Numbered from the stretch's first letter, positions 19,773 through 29,962 are shown. The stretch: 64,000 nucleotides of DNA from Kurthia senegalensis (GCF_000285595.1 NZ_HE611064.1:340215-404214), one strand, 5' to 3'. Program-made: numbers and translations. The notes: generated by a model from the letters alone, not told the origin.

Positions 19773-20551
19773 ATGGACATTTTACAATTAAAACAAAAAA
19801 TATTATCGTAATGGGTGTGGCAAATGATCGCAGTATTGCTTGGCACGTTTCAAAAGCGTTGTTAGAAGCTGAAGCACATATTATTTTCACGTATCGAAAA
19901 GAACGTTCTCTAGCAAAACTAACGAAATTACTTCAAGATGTTGATCAATCTAAATATGAAATCGTTCAATGTGATGTCAATAACGATGAAAGCATGACAG
20001 AAGCTTTTACGACAATCGGTGAAAAGCATAAAGTCATTCATGGTCTTGTCCATTCAGTCGCTTTTGCACATGCAGAAGATTTAAAAAATCGCTTCGTTGA
20101 AACGTCTCGTGACGGCTATGCATTTGCACAAGATACGAGTGCCTACTCACTAATTAAAGCGACTAATCTCGTGCGTCCATATATGACTGAAGGTGGGTCA
20201 ATTATTACAATGAGTTATTTAGGCGCTGAGCGTGTACTCGACGGCTACAACGTAATGGGTGTCGCAAAAGCGGCACTTGAAGCGAGCGTTCGTTACTTAG
20301 CAGCAGATATTGGTCCCTCTAACATTCGTGTGAATGCCATTTCAGCAGGTGCCATTAAAACACTTGCCGCAAAAGGCGTTCCTTCATTCAATACGATTTT
20401 AAATAAAATTGAAGAGTCTGCTCCGTTACGAAGAAATGTAACACCACAAGAAGTAGCCAATACGTCTGTCTTTTTACTAAGTGCCCTTTCAAGTGGTATT
20501 ACAGGTGAACTTATTCATGTTGATGGTGGATACAATATTTTAGGAATTTGA
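19773..20551 (+). pseudogene. fabI: Enoyl-[acyl-carrier-protein] reductase FabI, -1 frameshift near the start
   Basis: Short-chain dehydrogenase that reduces enoyl-ACP in fatty-acid elongation. Start ATG 19773-19775 has CAGGAGG upstream and reads MDILQLKQK, but the frame then hits TAA after 12 codons. Adding one A to the A6 run at 19795-19800 gives MDILQLKQKNIIVMGVANDRS, the normal FabI N-terminus, and about 259 residues in all. The rest is intact: glycine motif GVANDRSIAW, SVAFAHAEDL, catalytic Tyr-x6-Lys in YNVMGVAK, and HVDGGYNI at the end. An internal start at ATG 19811 would lack the first beta strand of the Rossmann fold. Most likely a sequence error in an active gene; real inactivation would require another enoyl reductase. 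Confidence 0.85.
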
Positions 20552-20569
20552 TTCACGCACAAAACTATT

Positions 20570-20601
20570 CAAAACAGCTCTAAATAGAGCTGTTTTTTTA
20601 T
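20570..20601 (+). terminator. Terminator of fabI
   Basis: Stem AAAACAGCTCTA/TAGAGCTGTTTT followed by Ts, about 20 bases after the fabI stop. Confidence 0.9.
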
Positions 20602-20783
20602 GTTGTTAACAAAAGAAAACCTTTTTCCTAAATAGAAACAAAGAGTATCAGTATAATTAACTAGTATATAGTTCATAGTTTTTTGATTTTTTAGATATTT
20701 TTATGCATAATTAGACATACACATCTTTTTTTGGGTAGTTATTATATAATAAGTTTATTGTATATCGAAATGAGGCGATTTTT

Positions 20784-22862
20784 TTGTTTGCTCAAACTTT
20801 CACAATTATGGGTGAAGTTCCACAATCTTATTCTATACCTATTGTAATTTTATCAATTTTAACGTCTTGCTTCGCTTCTTACACAGCCGTTTCATTAAAT
20901 AGTCGTGTCGGAAAAGAAAGTCTCGTAGGTCGAAATATTTGGTTAATTCTTGCTAGTCTCTCTATGGGTTTAGGCATTTGGGCAATGCATTTTATTGGCA
21001 TGACCGCGCTTAAATTACCCGCACATCTACACCATACGTATGGCTTAACGATGCTCTCAATGATTCCTGCATTTATCGCTTCTTTCCTTGCATTTTACGT
21101 TGCAAACCAACCTCGTTCTAACATTCGACTGCGAGCGATTGCTGGTATTTTTATGGGACTTGGCATCATTGCAATGCATTATTTAGGAATGGCCGCCATG
21201 ACGATAGACGGTGCTACTATTCACTACAAACCGCTATTTGTTAGCCTATCGATTATTGCCGCAATTGGCATTTCATTTATAGCACTTAATTTACTTAGTG
21301 CCATTACAAATCGTTTCGAACCTTCTACAAAATTAAAAATTGCGACTGCCTTATTACTAGGCTGTGCGACTTCTGCTGCACATTATATCGGAATGGCGAG
21401 CGTAGAATATCATAAAACAGATGCGACAACGGGCAAGATGATGCAACATCAAAACCTCGAATTTATCATTATAGGTATTTCAATTAGCCTAGCGATTATT
21501 TTCTCTATTTTAATTGCCGCAACCGTTATTGATCATCATATTGAAACACGTGTTGTTTATTTTGATCCATTGACAAAACTACCGAATAGACGTCACTTTT
21601 TCAAAAATTTACAAAAAAAAGAATCGGCGCACGCTATTTCTATTATTAAAATTGAAAATGTATTTCATCCTTTTCAGGAAGTTCATTTTGAATTAGAAGA
21701 TGCTTATTTGCAAAAAATTGTTGATAAGTTACGAGAAGGCAATCCTACTTGCACACGTCTATATCGAATGGATGAGCAAACCTTTTTATTCGTTGCAACC
21801 GATCAACAAGCGTCTGAAGATTTGATTGCCCATTTGCATACCGTTAAAGAACGCTTTAGACAGCCGATCGTACTCGCAAATTCATCGATTAAAGTGACAG
21901 GTTTTACCTCTATCGCTATTAACTCGAACGATGATTCTCTCGAGAAACTTTATTTAAATGCTCAAACAACTATTGAACATCCGACAACTCGAAATCATGA
22001 TTTCAGCATTGTACATTTCAATAGTTCATTGCACTTACGTAATTTCGCCGAACAATTAGTTGATGGTTTAGAAGATGCATTCACAAAACAAGAATTATTC
22101 CTCGTTTATCAACCAAAAATCGACGCACGTAATCAGCTCATTACAGGTGCTGAAGTATTAACTCGATGGCAACATCCAACGTTCGGCGTTTTATCCCCTT
22201 CTGTATTTTTACCAATATTAGAAGCAAATAATTGCTTGGAACAATTAACCGATTGGATTATTCAAGATGTTTGTCGTATGCTACGTTATTGCTTAGATCA
22301 CCAAATACAGCCGAAACGCGTTTCTATTAACATACCCGGCTCTTATTTAACGTCTCCTAAGCTTAAAAACACGATCTTAGAGATGACTTCTAACTACGAT
22401 GTTCCATTATCTTTATTAGAGCTTGAAATTACGGAGACGAGCTTAATTAAAGAAATAGAACGTGCAGATGAAGTCGTGTCAAGTTACCGTGAACTTGGCG
22501 TTGCGATTGCATTAGATGATTTCGGTACAGGTGTATCTTCTCTTTCTTATTTAAAACATATACCAATTACAACGTTAAAAATTGATAAATCTTTCGTTGA
22601 AGATGTCCCAATGCAAGAAAAAGATTCGCTTATTTTAGAATCTATGATTCAACTATCTGAATCACTCGATGTAGAAACTGTCGTCGAAGGAATCGAGACG
22701 AAAGACCAATTAGATTTCATTTTAAAAGTGTGTCATAAACCGATTGTGCAAGGTTACTATTACTCAAAACCACTCCCTTTTAAAGAATATTTAACGTGGG
22801 CCGCTCAATTTGAAGAATTAATCGTTCCATTCGTTTTACAAAACAATCGTACACATTTTTAA
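20784..22862 (+). CDS. Membrane c-di-GMP phosphodiesterase (MHYT-degenerate GGDEF-EAL)
   Basis: 692-residue inner-membrane signalling protein. The N-terminal sensor has seven predicted membrane segments with three MHYT-type motifs (AMHFIGM, AMHYLGM, AAHYIGM; about residues 70-215), proposed to bind copper and sense oxygen, CO or NO. A degenerate GGDEF domain follows (about 260-420; YRMDEQTF replaces GGDEF), so it should not make c-di-GMP. The EAL domain (about 430-680) is complete: EVLTRW, SINIPGSY, LELEITET, DDFGTG, KIDKSFV, EGIET and QGYYYSKP, so it should hydrolyse c-di-GMP. Start is probably TTG 20784-20786 with TGAGGCG upstream; ATG at 20808 is an alternative. Monocistronic with its own terminator. 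Confidence 0.9.
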   Translation: MFAQTFTIMGEVPQSYSIPIVILSILTSCFASYTAVSLNSRVGKESLVGRNIWLILASLSMGLGIWAMHFIGMTALKLPAHLHHTYGLTMLSMIPAFIASFLAFYVANQPRSNIRLRAIAGIFMGLGIIAMHYLGMAAMTIDGATIHYKPLFVSLSIIAAIGISFIALNLLSAITNRFEPSTKLKIATALLLGCATSAAHYIGMASVEYHKTDATTGKMMQHQNLEFIIIGISISLAIIFSILIAATVIDHHIETRVVYFDPLTKLPNRRHFFKNLQKKESAHAISIIKIENVFHPFQEVHFELEDAYLQKIVDKLREGNPTCTRLYRMDEQTFLFVATDQQASEDLIAHLHTVKERFRQPIVLANSSIKVTGFTSIAINSNDDSLEKLYLNAQTTIEHPTTRNHDFSIVHFNSSLHLRNFAEQLVDGLEDAFTKQELFLVYQPKIDARNQLITGAEVLTRWQHPTFGVLSPSVFLPILEANNCLEQLTDWIIQDVCRMLRYCLDHQIQPKRVSINIPGSYLTSPKLKNTILEMTSNYDVPLSLLELEITETSLIKEIERADEVVSSYRELGVAIALDDFGTGVSSLSYLKHIPITTLKIDKSFVEDVPMQEKDSLILESMIQLSESLDVETVVEGIETKDQLDFILKVCHKPIVQGYYYSKPLPFKEYLTWAAQFEELIVPFVLQNNRTHF

Positions 22863-22880
22863 TACGTCTTTTAATCCATG

Positions 22881-22919
22881 AAAAAAACCAGCATGATCAT
22901 CCGATTATGCTGGTTTTTT
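22881..22919. terminator. Bidirectional terminator between EAL and GNAT genes
   Basis: Stem AAAAAACCAGCAT/ATGCTGGTTTTTT with A and T flanks on both sides, in the gap between two convergent genes. Confidence 0.92.
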
Positions 22920-22936
22920 CATATGCTCTATTTTAT

Positions 22937-23383
22937 TTATCGTTTTATGCGTAGCATATCTACATGAGGAATGTTATCTTCTAAATACGTTTCTGATATC
23001 GCTTGAAATCCGAATGATCCGTAAAAATCGCGTAAATAGTCTTGCGCTTGAATTTTAATCGTCGTCTCTCCAACATGCTGTTCTAAATACGCTAAACTTC
23101 TCGTAAGTAGCTCTTGTGCAAGCCCTTGTCCTCTATGCGTTTTTTTCACGAGTACACGTCCAATAGATGCTTCTTCATAAGAAACCCCTTTCGGTAATAG
23201 ACGTGCATAAGCCACGATTTCATCGCCATCCATCTTATACAAATGATAGCTTTGTATATCTTTTCCATCAATTTCAGGATAAGGACAGTTTTGCTCTACG
23301 ACAAATACATCTGTCCGCTCTTTTAAAAGGGTATACAATTCTATCGTCGTTAATTCATCAAATGTTTTTACGTACCACGTCAT
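22937..23383 (-). CDS. GNAT acetyltransferase, ElaA-like
   Basis: 149-codon GNAT-fold N-acetyltransferase. The first strand region RTDVFVVEQNCPYPEIDGKD is typical of the ElaA subgroup, and the acetyl-CoA loop is HRGQGLAQELL (motif A, Q/RxxGxG/A). Substrate unknown. The second of two close ATGs (23381-23383) is used because GGAGG is seven bases from it and only one base from the first. Convergent with the EAL gene. Confidence 0.88.
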   Translation of the reverse strand: MTWYVKTFDELTTIELYTLLKERTDVFVVEQNCPYPEIDGKDIQSYHLYKMDGDEIVAYARLLPKGVSYEEASIGRVLVKKTHRGQGLAQELLTRSLAYLEQHVGETTIKIQAQDYLRDFYGSFGFQAISETYLEDNIPHVDMLRIKR

Positions 23384-23457
23384 GTTCATTCCTCCAACTA
23401 TACAATATGTACTTACTTTACGTTATATTTGTTGCAAATACAACAAAAAACAACATA

Positions 23458-23489
23458 AAAAAATGTGAGGCAACATGCCCCACATTTTT
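23458..23489 (-). terminator. Terminator of the subtilase gene
   Basis: Minus-strand stem AAATGTGGGGC/GCCTCACATTT followed by seven Ts, just after the protease stop. Confidence 0.88.
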
Positions 23490-23497
23490 AGTTATGT

Positions 23498-26400
23498 TTA
23501 TTTTGTTACGACGATATTCGTCCCAGCAGATACATTTTTCGAAGCATCTTTTGCTTTGAAAACTAATTTCGTATTCGCTTTTTGTGCTTTGATTTTCACC
23601 GTAAATTGCCCTTTGCTATTCACTTTCGCAGATGCAAGAGCTTTATTGTTTTTGTAAACTGTTACACGAGAACCAGCTTCCGCTTTCCCTTTAACTGTTA
23701 CAGTTGTCGTTTTGACTTTCGTCGTTACTTTCGGTTTTGCAGGAGCGATGACATCTTTTACAACACCCGATTTTTTCGTTGCGTTGCCAGCTGCATCAGT
23801 CACTGTAATTGACCAACGAGTTGCTTCTTTTAAGTTTTTAAATGTGAACGTATATGAACCAGACGCATTTGCTGTTTTCGTATACGTTTTACCATTTATT
23901 TTCAGTTGAATTTTCGCGCCTTTTTCTGTTTTCACGATGACTTTATTTGATTTATTCGTCGCTAGTACAGACGTTACTTTCGGTGCTGTACGGTCTAGTA
24001 CCGTTACATTTTTAGAAACAGTTGCCCCGTTACTCGTAATCGATACAGTTAATTTCGTACCTGCTTTTTGTTTACCGATATCTAATGTGTAAACACCTTT
24101 TTTGTTCGCTGTTACTTGATCAACAATCGCTGCACCTTTTTTCACAACGACTGTTGCGTAAGGTTTCGTCGTGCCTGACATCGTTGTTTTGTTGTCAGAA
24201 GGACTCGCTGTTAACTTCACAGCTAATGAATCGACAGTAAATGCTGTTGCAGAACTTGCGACACCTAATGGGCTACCTGCAATCGATAATTTCAATTGAT
24301 AGTTTCCTGCAGTCGTCGGTGCTGTTAAGTCGTGTACGTGGTTGTAGAACATCGGATCAGCAGACTTGCTTACAACATTGCCTTTTTCATCAATAATAGA
24401 AGCAACAGGTTTCACACTACCGCTAACCGCTTCATGTGCTGCACCACCGTGTGTAATTTCATATAATTTTGTATTCGCTTTTGCTTCATCTGCTAATGAA
24501 TAGGCACTCGTTTGGTTTACTAATACAGAAGACAATGTATTGCCATATGAATCCGTAATAGACGCTTTCGCAGACACTTCTTCTCCTGCACCGTAATTTG
24601 ATTTTGATGGCGTTACAGTCGTTTTCAATTGACCGCCTACACGCCAAGTTGAAATATCGCCCGCTTCAAACACTTGCTCTCCTTTAGAGAAGTAGTAATT
24701 CCAAATTTTATTCGTATCGTCCGCATCACCGAAACCAACTTGTGCTTGTAAGTCCATTTCTAAATTCGACGGTACGAAGAAATTATGCCCTGTACGTAAT
24801 GATGCTGTGAATGATTGGCTATATTTATTGTACGGATATAAAATCGCTCCACGGAAATCGTTAAAGCCATCTGTGTTCGCTTTAATTTTCACTTGTGCTA
24901 AATCTTCTTTATTGAAAATAACTTCATTTTCTTTATTTGCATCTACGTGTACGTGATCGTTTAAGAAGTAATAGTTATTTTGTTTACCATTTTGGTCTGG
25001 AAGCGTTACGTAGTTTCCTTCAATTACATAATCTTCATTTGCATCTGCTTCTAAATAAACAGATTGGTTTTTATAAACTTGTAAGTTATTGACCGTTGGA
25101 TAAGCTTCTTGACCATCTACAGTTACTTTCTTTTTAATCATCCAAAGTTTTGTAGAAATGTTATCAATTTTTTCATTGCCATCCATTTCTTTGATTGTTA
25201 CTTCCTTCATCGTTTCAGGAATTGTCATTTTCGTATTTAAATCTTTCACATCTTTAAATTGTTTAAAGATGTAGCCGAATTTATGACCTGAGTTTGGAAT
25301 GATGTAACGAATCACTGCCACATTACCACCATCTAAATTGCTCGTTTCCACATTTTCTGGAATAGCTAATGATTTAGAAGAAGCGTCTGAGTTTTGGTTG
25401 AAATATTGTTTCCAGCTAATATCACCGTCCTCGTCTTTAGAAGCACGTAATAACGTCGTATACGTCGCTACATTTTCACCATTTGCATTTTGTAATTGTA
25501 AAACAGAGCTCGTATCATTCAAATGCATCGTTAATGATGCTTGAATGCCATTGCCATCGGTATCTCTCGTTAATGGGCTTGGTTTAGATACAACTCTTAC
25601 ATCGTAATCTCCTGCTACATAGTCTTTACCAGAAATAATAAAGAATGAATTCATGTAGTACCCACGGTTTGCAGGGTTTGTTGGATTTTTCGCGTCACTA
25701 TCAAGCATGACTTTCGAATCGCTATTACGTGTTACCGTATAATTTGCGTAAATGTCACCGAAGTCTTTTGATTCGATTGTCCATTCTTCGTCACCTTGAA
25801 CAGCTGTTTCGCCTGTTTCAATATCTTTTTTATACAATGCATCCGCTTCTTCTAATGAACCTCGTTTCATACCTACTAACATATTGTCGTATGCATCTAA
25901 AAATTCTTGTTTCGTATAGAAGGCCGCATCTAATTTGTATGCGTCATTTTCATTCGCACGCTCTGTATAATTTACGCCACGTTGTTTCGCATACGCTTTA
26001 ACCGCATCTTGGTTTGCTTTAATAGACGCTTTAATTTGACCACCTACGTGTAATGTCGTTGCTTTATTCGCTACAACTTTTGCTTTTGTCGTATCTGCTA
26101 ATGAATAAATCCAATTCCCTTTACCGTCTGTCGTATCATTTTTCACTTCAGCGTCTACGATATAACGGTAGTCGCCAGGTGTTACGTAGAAGTTTCTACC
26201 TGTTGCAAGACCATCACCGAATGCTTCCGTCATCGAGTCATTGTATACGTAAAGTACAGCGTTTTCTAATTTTCCATCTGTATTATCGACCGTTAGTTGT
26301 CCCGCTTTTGATGCATCGAATGTTAATGTCGTTGCTTTGTTAATTTTCTTATTTGTCGTAGATAAGAAGTACGTATTGCCATCTTCTTTCGCATAAGAGA

Positions 26401-28381
26401 ACACATTGTATGTCGCTTCGTCTAAATAAAGTGTTGGATCTTCTTTAGAATCCAATTTATTAATTGCTGTCATTTCACCGACTGTTTTACCAGCTGCATC
26501 TTGAGCACTTAAGAAATATTGTGCGCCCGCATATGCTTTACCAGCTTTATCTTTTGTCGCTAAATTCACTTTCGACATTTTCTCACCGCTAAGCGTTACA
26601 ACACCTGTCGTATTTAAATCACGTGAGTACATGAACCATGAGTTTTTGCCTTCTGCGTCATCAAATTTACCTTGTACGACAACGTGTACATCTTTTAAGT
26701 CCGTTCCAACATGACTCGGTACACGCACGGCACCTGCTTGGTCTGTTGCGCCTGACCAAATTTCAGAATAATTTCCTTCTGCATCTTGTTCATACATTTT
26801 AACGGCTGCACCTTTTGCTACTTTTCCAGACGGTGCTTGTACGCTAAACATATAACCTGATACTGGCATATTTTGTACGTGAATCGTACGTTCCACTTTG
26901 CTGATTACTTTACCCGCTTGATCTAATCCTGTAATAACGATCGTATGCTTACCATCGGCAAACTTCGTCGTATCGAACGATTGATTAAACTGATGTTGGT
27001 CCACTGAAGCTGCCGCAACTTTTGTACCATCAACAGACACTTCCATCGATGTAATCGCATCATCTTCTGTCGTTACGATTACAGGCGTCATGCCCACAAC
27101 GTTTGCATTTTTCTTCGGAGCATCCATTTTAAATGCATCTACTTGTACGTCATTTTCTAGCGCACGAAGTGGATTGACAACACCGTACCCTGTCGTCTTA
27201 TCATGTCCTTCTTCGCCTAAGTCATCTGCTGTTTGAATTAATGCTTGCGTCACTTTCTCCGCACTTGCATCTTCGTGTTGTGCTTTGTAAAGTGCTGCTA
27301 CTGCGGCAACGTGTGGCGTCGCATAAGACGTACCTGTACCAGATGTGTAATAACCTGATTCGTCCCCTAAATCTCCGGCTAATGATGTACTAATGACACT
27401 TACACCAGGTGCTACTAAATCGACCGTTTCCCCAACATTCGAACCTGCATAGGCTTGGTTATTTTTAGCGACTGAACCGACTGAAATGACGTTATCTAAC
27501 GCTGCTGGATAGTTCGTATCGGCATTCCCGCCACCATTACCTGCTGCTGCTACAACGACAACGCCTTCTTCATAGGCTCTTTGAACTGCTTGGTCGATTG
27601 CTTCACTATATTCCCCTGATAAACTCATGTTGATGACATCTACATCTTGTTCAACTGCATAATCGATTCCTTTAGCGATATCTGCTGCTGTACCTTCACC
27701 GTTTTTCCCCATTACTTTTACAGGTAAGATTTTCACATCTTCTGTACCCGCTACGCCAGAAATCCCCACGTCATTATTTGCTTGTGCTGCAATAATACCT
27801 GAAACGAACGTACCGTGACCTTGGTCGTCGTTCCCTGTTTCATTGTTCGCAATGCCTTCAACAATCGTTTTACCTTCTAATACACGTTCTTGTAAATCCG
27901 TATGATCTGCTTTTACCCCTGTATCAAGTACGGCTACAACAGTGCCCTTTTTATCCGTCACATCTTTTGCTTGTTCCCAAGCTTTTTCAACATTTAAAGA
28001 ACTTAAATTCCATTGGTTACTATAATATGTATCATTTACAGAAGTGCTCGTTGATGAATCTGTTGACGTCGCTTCATCTGAAATGGTATACACTTTATTT
28101 TCTTCAACAAATTCTACATTTTCATCTGCTTGTAACGTTTCCACTACGTGTTGTTCATCTTCAACAAATACGTCAATGACAGTTGTTTCTTGATCATTCG
28201 AAACGATTGTTGCGTCTAATTTTTTTGCTTCTTTTTTCGTAAGCGTCTCTGAATCTTTATATTGCACTAATAATTGCTTCGTTTCTTCTTTCACATCAGC
28301 TGTTTCAGCACTTACTGTAACAGGTATTAAAGAAGATGCTACCATCGTAGCTGATAAGGTTGTAACCAATGTTTTTTTCAT
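23498..28381 (-). CDS. Large secreted subtilisin-family serine protease with Ig-like repeats
   Basis: 1627-residue exported protease. A signal peptide (residues 1-25, cut after VSA) precedes an I9-type propeptide (about 33-100) and an S8 catalytic domain (about 120-400) with Asp153 (VLDTGV), His189 (GHGTFVSG), oxyanion Asn282 (AAGNGGG) and Ser352 (GTSYATPHV). After an Ig-like segment (to about 510), the long middle carries two diverged copies of a module with the pattern NTDG...LYxYN...LxTGxNFxV...HVGGQ/RVGGQ (about 690-785 and 1165-1252). Three bacterial Ig-like modules form the C-terminus (about 1385-1627). No LPxTG or S-layer motif is seen, so release into the medium is likely. ATG has GGAG upstream. 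The promoter contains a Fur box, predicting induction on iron limitation. Confidence 0.92.
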   Translation of the reverse strand: MKKTLVTTLSATMVASSLIPVTVSAETADVKEETKQLLVQYKDSETLTKKEAKKLDATIVSNDQETTVIDVFVEDEQHVVETLQADENVEFVEENKVYTISDEATSTDSSTSTSVNDTYYSNQWNLSSLNVEKAWEQAKDVTDKKGTVVAVLDTGVKADHTDLQERVLEGKTIVEGIANNETGNDDQGHGTFVSGIIAAQANNDVGISGVAGTEDVKILPVKVMGKNGEGTAADIAKGIDYAVEQDVDVINMSLSGEYSEAIDQAVQRAYEEGVVVVAAAGNGGGNADTNYPAALDNVISVGSVAKNNQAYAGSNVGETVDLVAPGVSVISTSLAGDLGDESGYYTSGTGTSYATPHVAAVAALYKAQHEDASAEKVTQALIQTADDLGEEGHDKTTGYGVVNPLRALENDVQVDAFKMDAPKKNANVVGMTPVIVTTEDDAITSMEVSVDGTKVAAASVDQHQFNQSFDTTKFADGKHTIVITGLDQAGKVISKVERTIHVQNMPVSGYMFSVQAPSGKVAKGAAVKMYEQDAEGNYSEIWSGATDQAGAVRVPSHVGTDLKDVHVVVQGKFDDAEGKNSWFMYSRDLNTTGVVTLSGEKMSKVNLATKDKAGKAYAGAQYFLSAQDAAGKTVGEMTAINKLDSKEDPTLYLDEATYNVFSYAKEDGNTYFLSTTNKKINKATTLTFDASKAGQLTVDNTDGKLENAVLYVYNDSMTEAFGDGLATGRNFYVTPGDYRYIVDAEVKNDTTDGKGNWIYSLADTTKAKVVANKATTLHVGGQIKASIKANQDAVKAYAKQRGVNYTERANENDAYKLDAAFYTKQEFLDAYDNMLVGMKRGSLEEADALYKKDIETGETAVQGDEEWTIESKDFGDIYANYTVTRNSDSKVMLDSDAKNPTNPANRGYYMNSFFIISGKDYVAGDYDVRVVSKPSPLTRDTDGNGIQASLTMHLNDTSSVLQLQNANGENVATYTTLLRASKDEDGDISWKQYFNQNSDASSKSLAIPENVETSNLDGGNVAVIRYIIPNSGHKFGYIFKQFKDVKDLNTKMTIPETMKEVTIKEMDGNEKIDNISTKLWMIKKKVTVDGQEAYPTVNNLQVYKNQSVYLEADANEDYVIEGNYVTLPDQNGKQNNYYFLNDHVHVDANKENEVIFNKEDLAQVKIKANTDGFNDFRGAILYPYNKYSQSFTASLRTGHNFFVPSNLEMDLQAQVGFGDADDTNKIWNYYFSKGEQVFEAGDISTWRVGGQLKTTVTPSKSNYGAGEEVSAKASITDSYGNTLSSVLVNQTSAYSLADEAKANTKLYEITHGGAAHEAVSGSVKPVASIIDEKGNVVSKSADPMFYNHVHDLTAPTTAGNYQLKLSIAGSPLGVASSATAFTVDSLAVKLTASPSDNKTTMSGTTKPYATVVVKKGAAIVDQVTANKKGVYTLDIGKQKAGTKLTVSITSNGATVSKNVTVLDRTAPKVTSVLATNKSNKVIVKTEKGAKIQLKINGKTYTKTANASGSYTFTFKNLKEATRWSITVTDAAGNATKKSGVVKDVIAPAKPKVTTKVKTTTVTVKGKAEAGSRVTVYKNNKALASAKVNSKGQFTVKIKAQKANTKLVFKAKDASKNVSAGTNIVVTK

Positions 28382-28440
28382 TTTGAAATACTCCTAAATC
28401 TATATTTAATATTTTCAAATATTATTTATGTCATAGAAAA

Positions 28441-28470
28441 AATATAGTTGAAAATGATTATCAATGTCAA
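28441..28470 (-). promoter_or_regulatory. Promoter with embedded Fur box for the subtilase gene
   Basis: On the minus strand, -35 TTGACA (28465-28470) and -10 TATATT (28441-28446) are 18 bases apart. The spacer contains TGATAATCATTTTCA (28449-28463), a 7-1-7 Fur box with one mismatch from TGATAATNATTATCA. Binding there would block RNA polymerase. Confidence 0.75.
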
Positions 28471-28511
28471 TATGAGATTGCAAAAAAATGAAAAAACCAC
28501 TATTTTTCGTT

Positions 28512-28542
28512 AAAAAAAGAGCATGCATCTTCTGCATACTCC
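28512..28542 (-). terminator. Terminator of the NlpC/P60 gene
   Basis: Minus-strand stem GAGTATGCA/TGCATGCTC with GAAGA loop and seven Ts, adjoining the stop codon. Confidence 0.88.
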
Positions 28543-29830
28543 TTAATTGTTCACATTATGAAATCGTCCGTAGCCAACAATATACTTCTCCCAATATCCT
28601 GGTAACGCATCAATAACGACACCGCTATTTTGAGCATTTAACATTTGACCGTCTCCTAAGTAAATCCCTACGTGTGCTACACCTTTCCCGTAGCTAAAAA
28701 ATACAAGGTCCCCAGCTTTTGCTTCATTCGCACTAATTTTTGTCGAAGCAGCGTATTGCTGTGCGGCAGTTCTCGGAATCGTAACACCATTTTGCTTAAA
28801 CGACCAACTCGTTAATCCTGAGCAATCAAACCCCGTCTTCGGTGTACTTCCTCCCCACACATATGCCGTTCCTAAATATTTACTCGCCTCCGCAATAATT
28901 GCTTTCGCTTTACTCGTGCCTTCTACAGTTGGTGCTTGTTGATTTTCATCTGTCACTTTCGCACCGTTCGTACCATTTCCTGCATTTTGTGTTGACGTCG
29001 TTATTGATGTTGTCGATGTAGCAACTGGTTGTACAGTTGTCGTTTCTTTTTCCTCTATACTGTCTTTCTTCGCTTGCTCATCTGCTTGCTTTTGTGCCAG
29101 TGCCTCTTGTTGTGCTAATTTTTGCGCTGCTTTTTTAGCCGCTTTCTCCGCTTGCAATTGTGCTGCTTTTATTTTTTTAGCTTCTGCTTCGGCTTTTTTT
29201 CGAGCAGCTTGTAACGCTTCTTTTTCTTTCGCTGTAGCGATACTCTCTTTCAGTTTTAAAGACTTCGCTTTCGCTTCTATTTTTTTCAATTGCAGTTGTT
29301 CTTGTTGCTCTTGTAGCTGCTGAAATTGTAAAGTTAAATCGCTTTGCTGTTTTTTTAATTTTGCATTCGCTTTACTCAAAGATGTCATATCTTGTTTTTG
29401 TTCTGTTTGTAATCGTGTATCAGCATCAATAATTTTTTTAACTGATAACGTTCTCGTGATTAGTTTTGTAAAACTTTCCGCTCCAAAAATGGCTTCGACA
29501 TACGGACTAAACGTCGTATCTTGCGCTTGATAAGCTTTCAAACGATTTTGAATGATGGCACTTCTTTCCGATACGTCTTCCTTCGTTACTTCGATTGACG
29601 CTTCTAAATCTACCATTTCTTCTTTTAATGTATAAAATGCCTTAGCATGTTCTTCAAAATTTTTTCATTTTCTTTCAGTTGGGTATTTATGCGCTGTATA
29701 TTTTGGTCTACTCTTTTTTATCTGCTGTCATTTCTGTAGACGTCTTCGCAGAAGTAGACATCGATTCACCGACTACTATTGAACTAAATGTAAGTGTAGT
29801 AGCGATGACCATATAACGAAATTTAAACAT
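28543..29830 (-). pseudogene. Secreted NlpC/P60 endopeptidase (CwlO-like) with two 5' frameshifts
   Basis: Predicted cell-wall hydrolase: signal peptide from ATG 29828-29830 (MFKFRYMVIATTLTFSS), long coiled coil rich in Ala, Lys, Gln, a Thr-rich linker, and a C-terminal NlpC/P60 domain with catalytic Cys in TGFDCSGL and His in VAHVGIYLG. This plan resembles D,L-endopeptidase CwlO. As written, the frame ends at TAG soon after ADKKE. A single missing base at the T6 run 29714-29719 and another at T6 29660-29665 must be restored to join signal peptide, coiled coil and the long 3' frame (28543-29616). Both sites are homopolymers, so a sequencing artefact is likely. The ribosome site GGAGGGGGGGAG is strong. 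Confidence 0.82.
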
Positions 29831-29962
29831 TCTGCTCCCCCCCTCCCATTGGTGGAAAATCAATACTTTTATCATAGCATACATCCAATTATTTCTACCG
29901 TTAAAAATACCTATTTATGATACAATTTAAGGAGCAATTTCTTTAGGAGAGGTGCATTTTTT

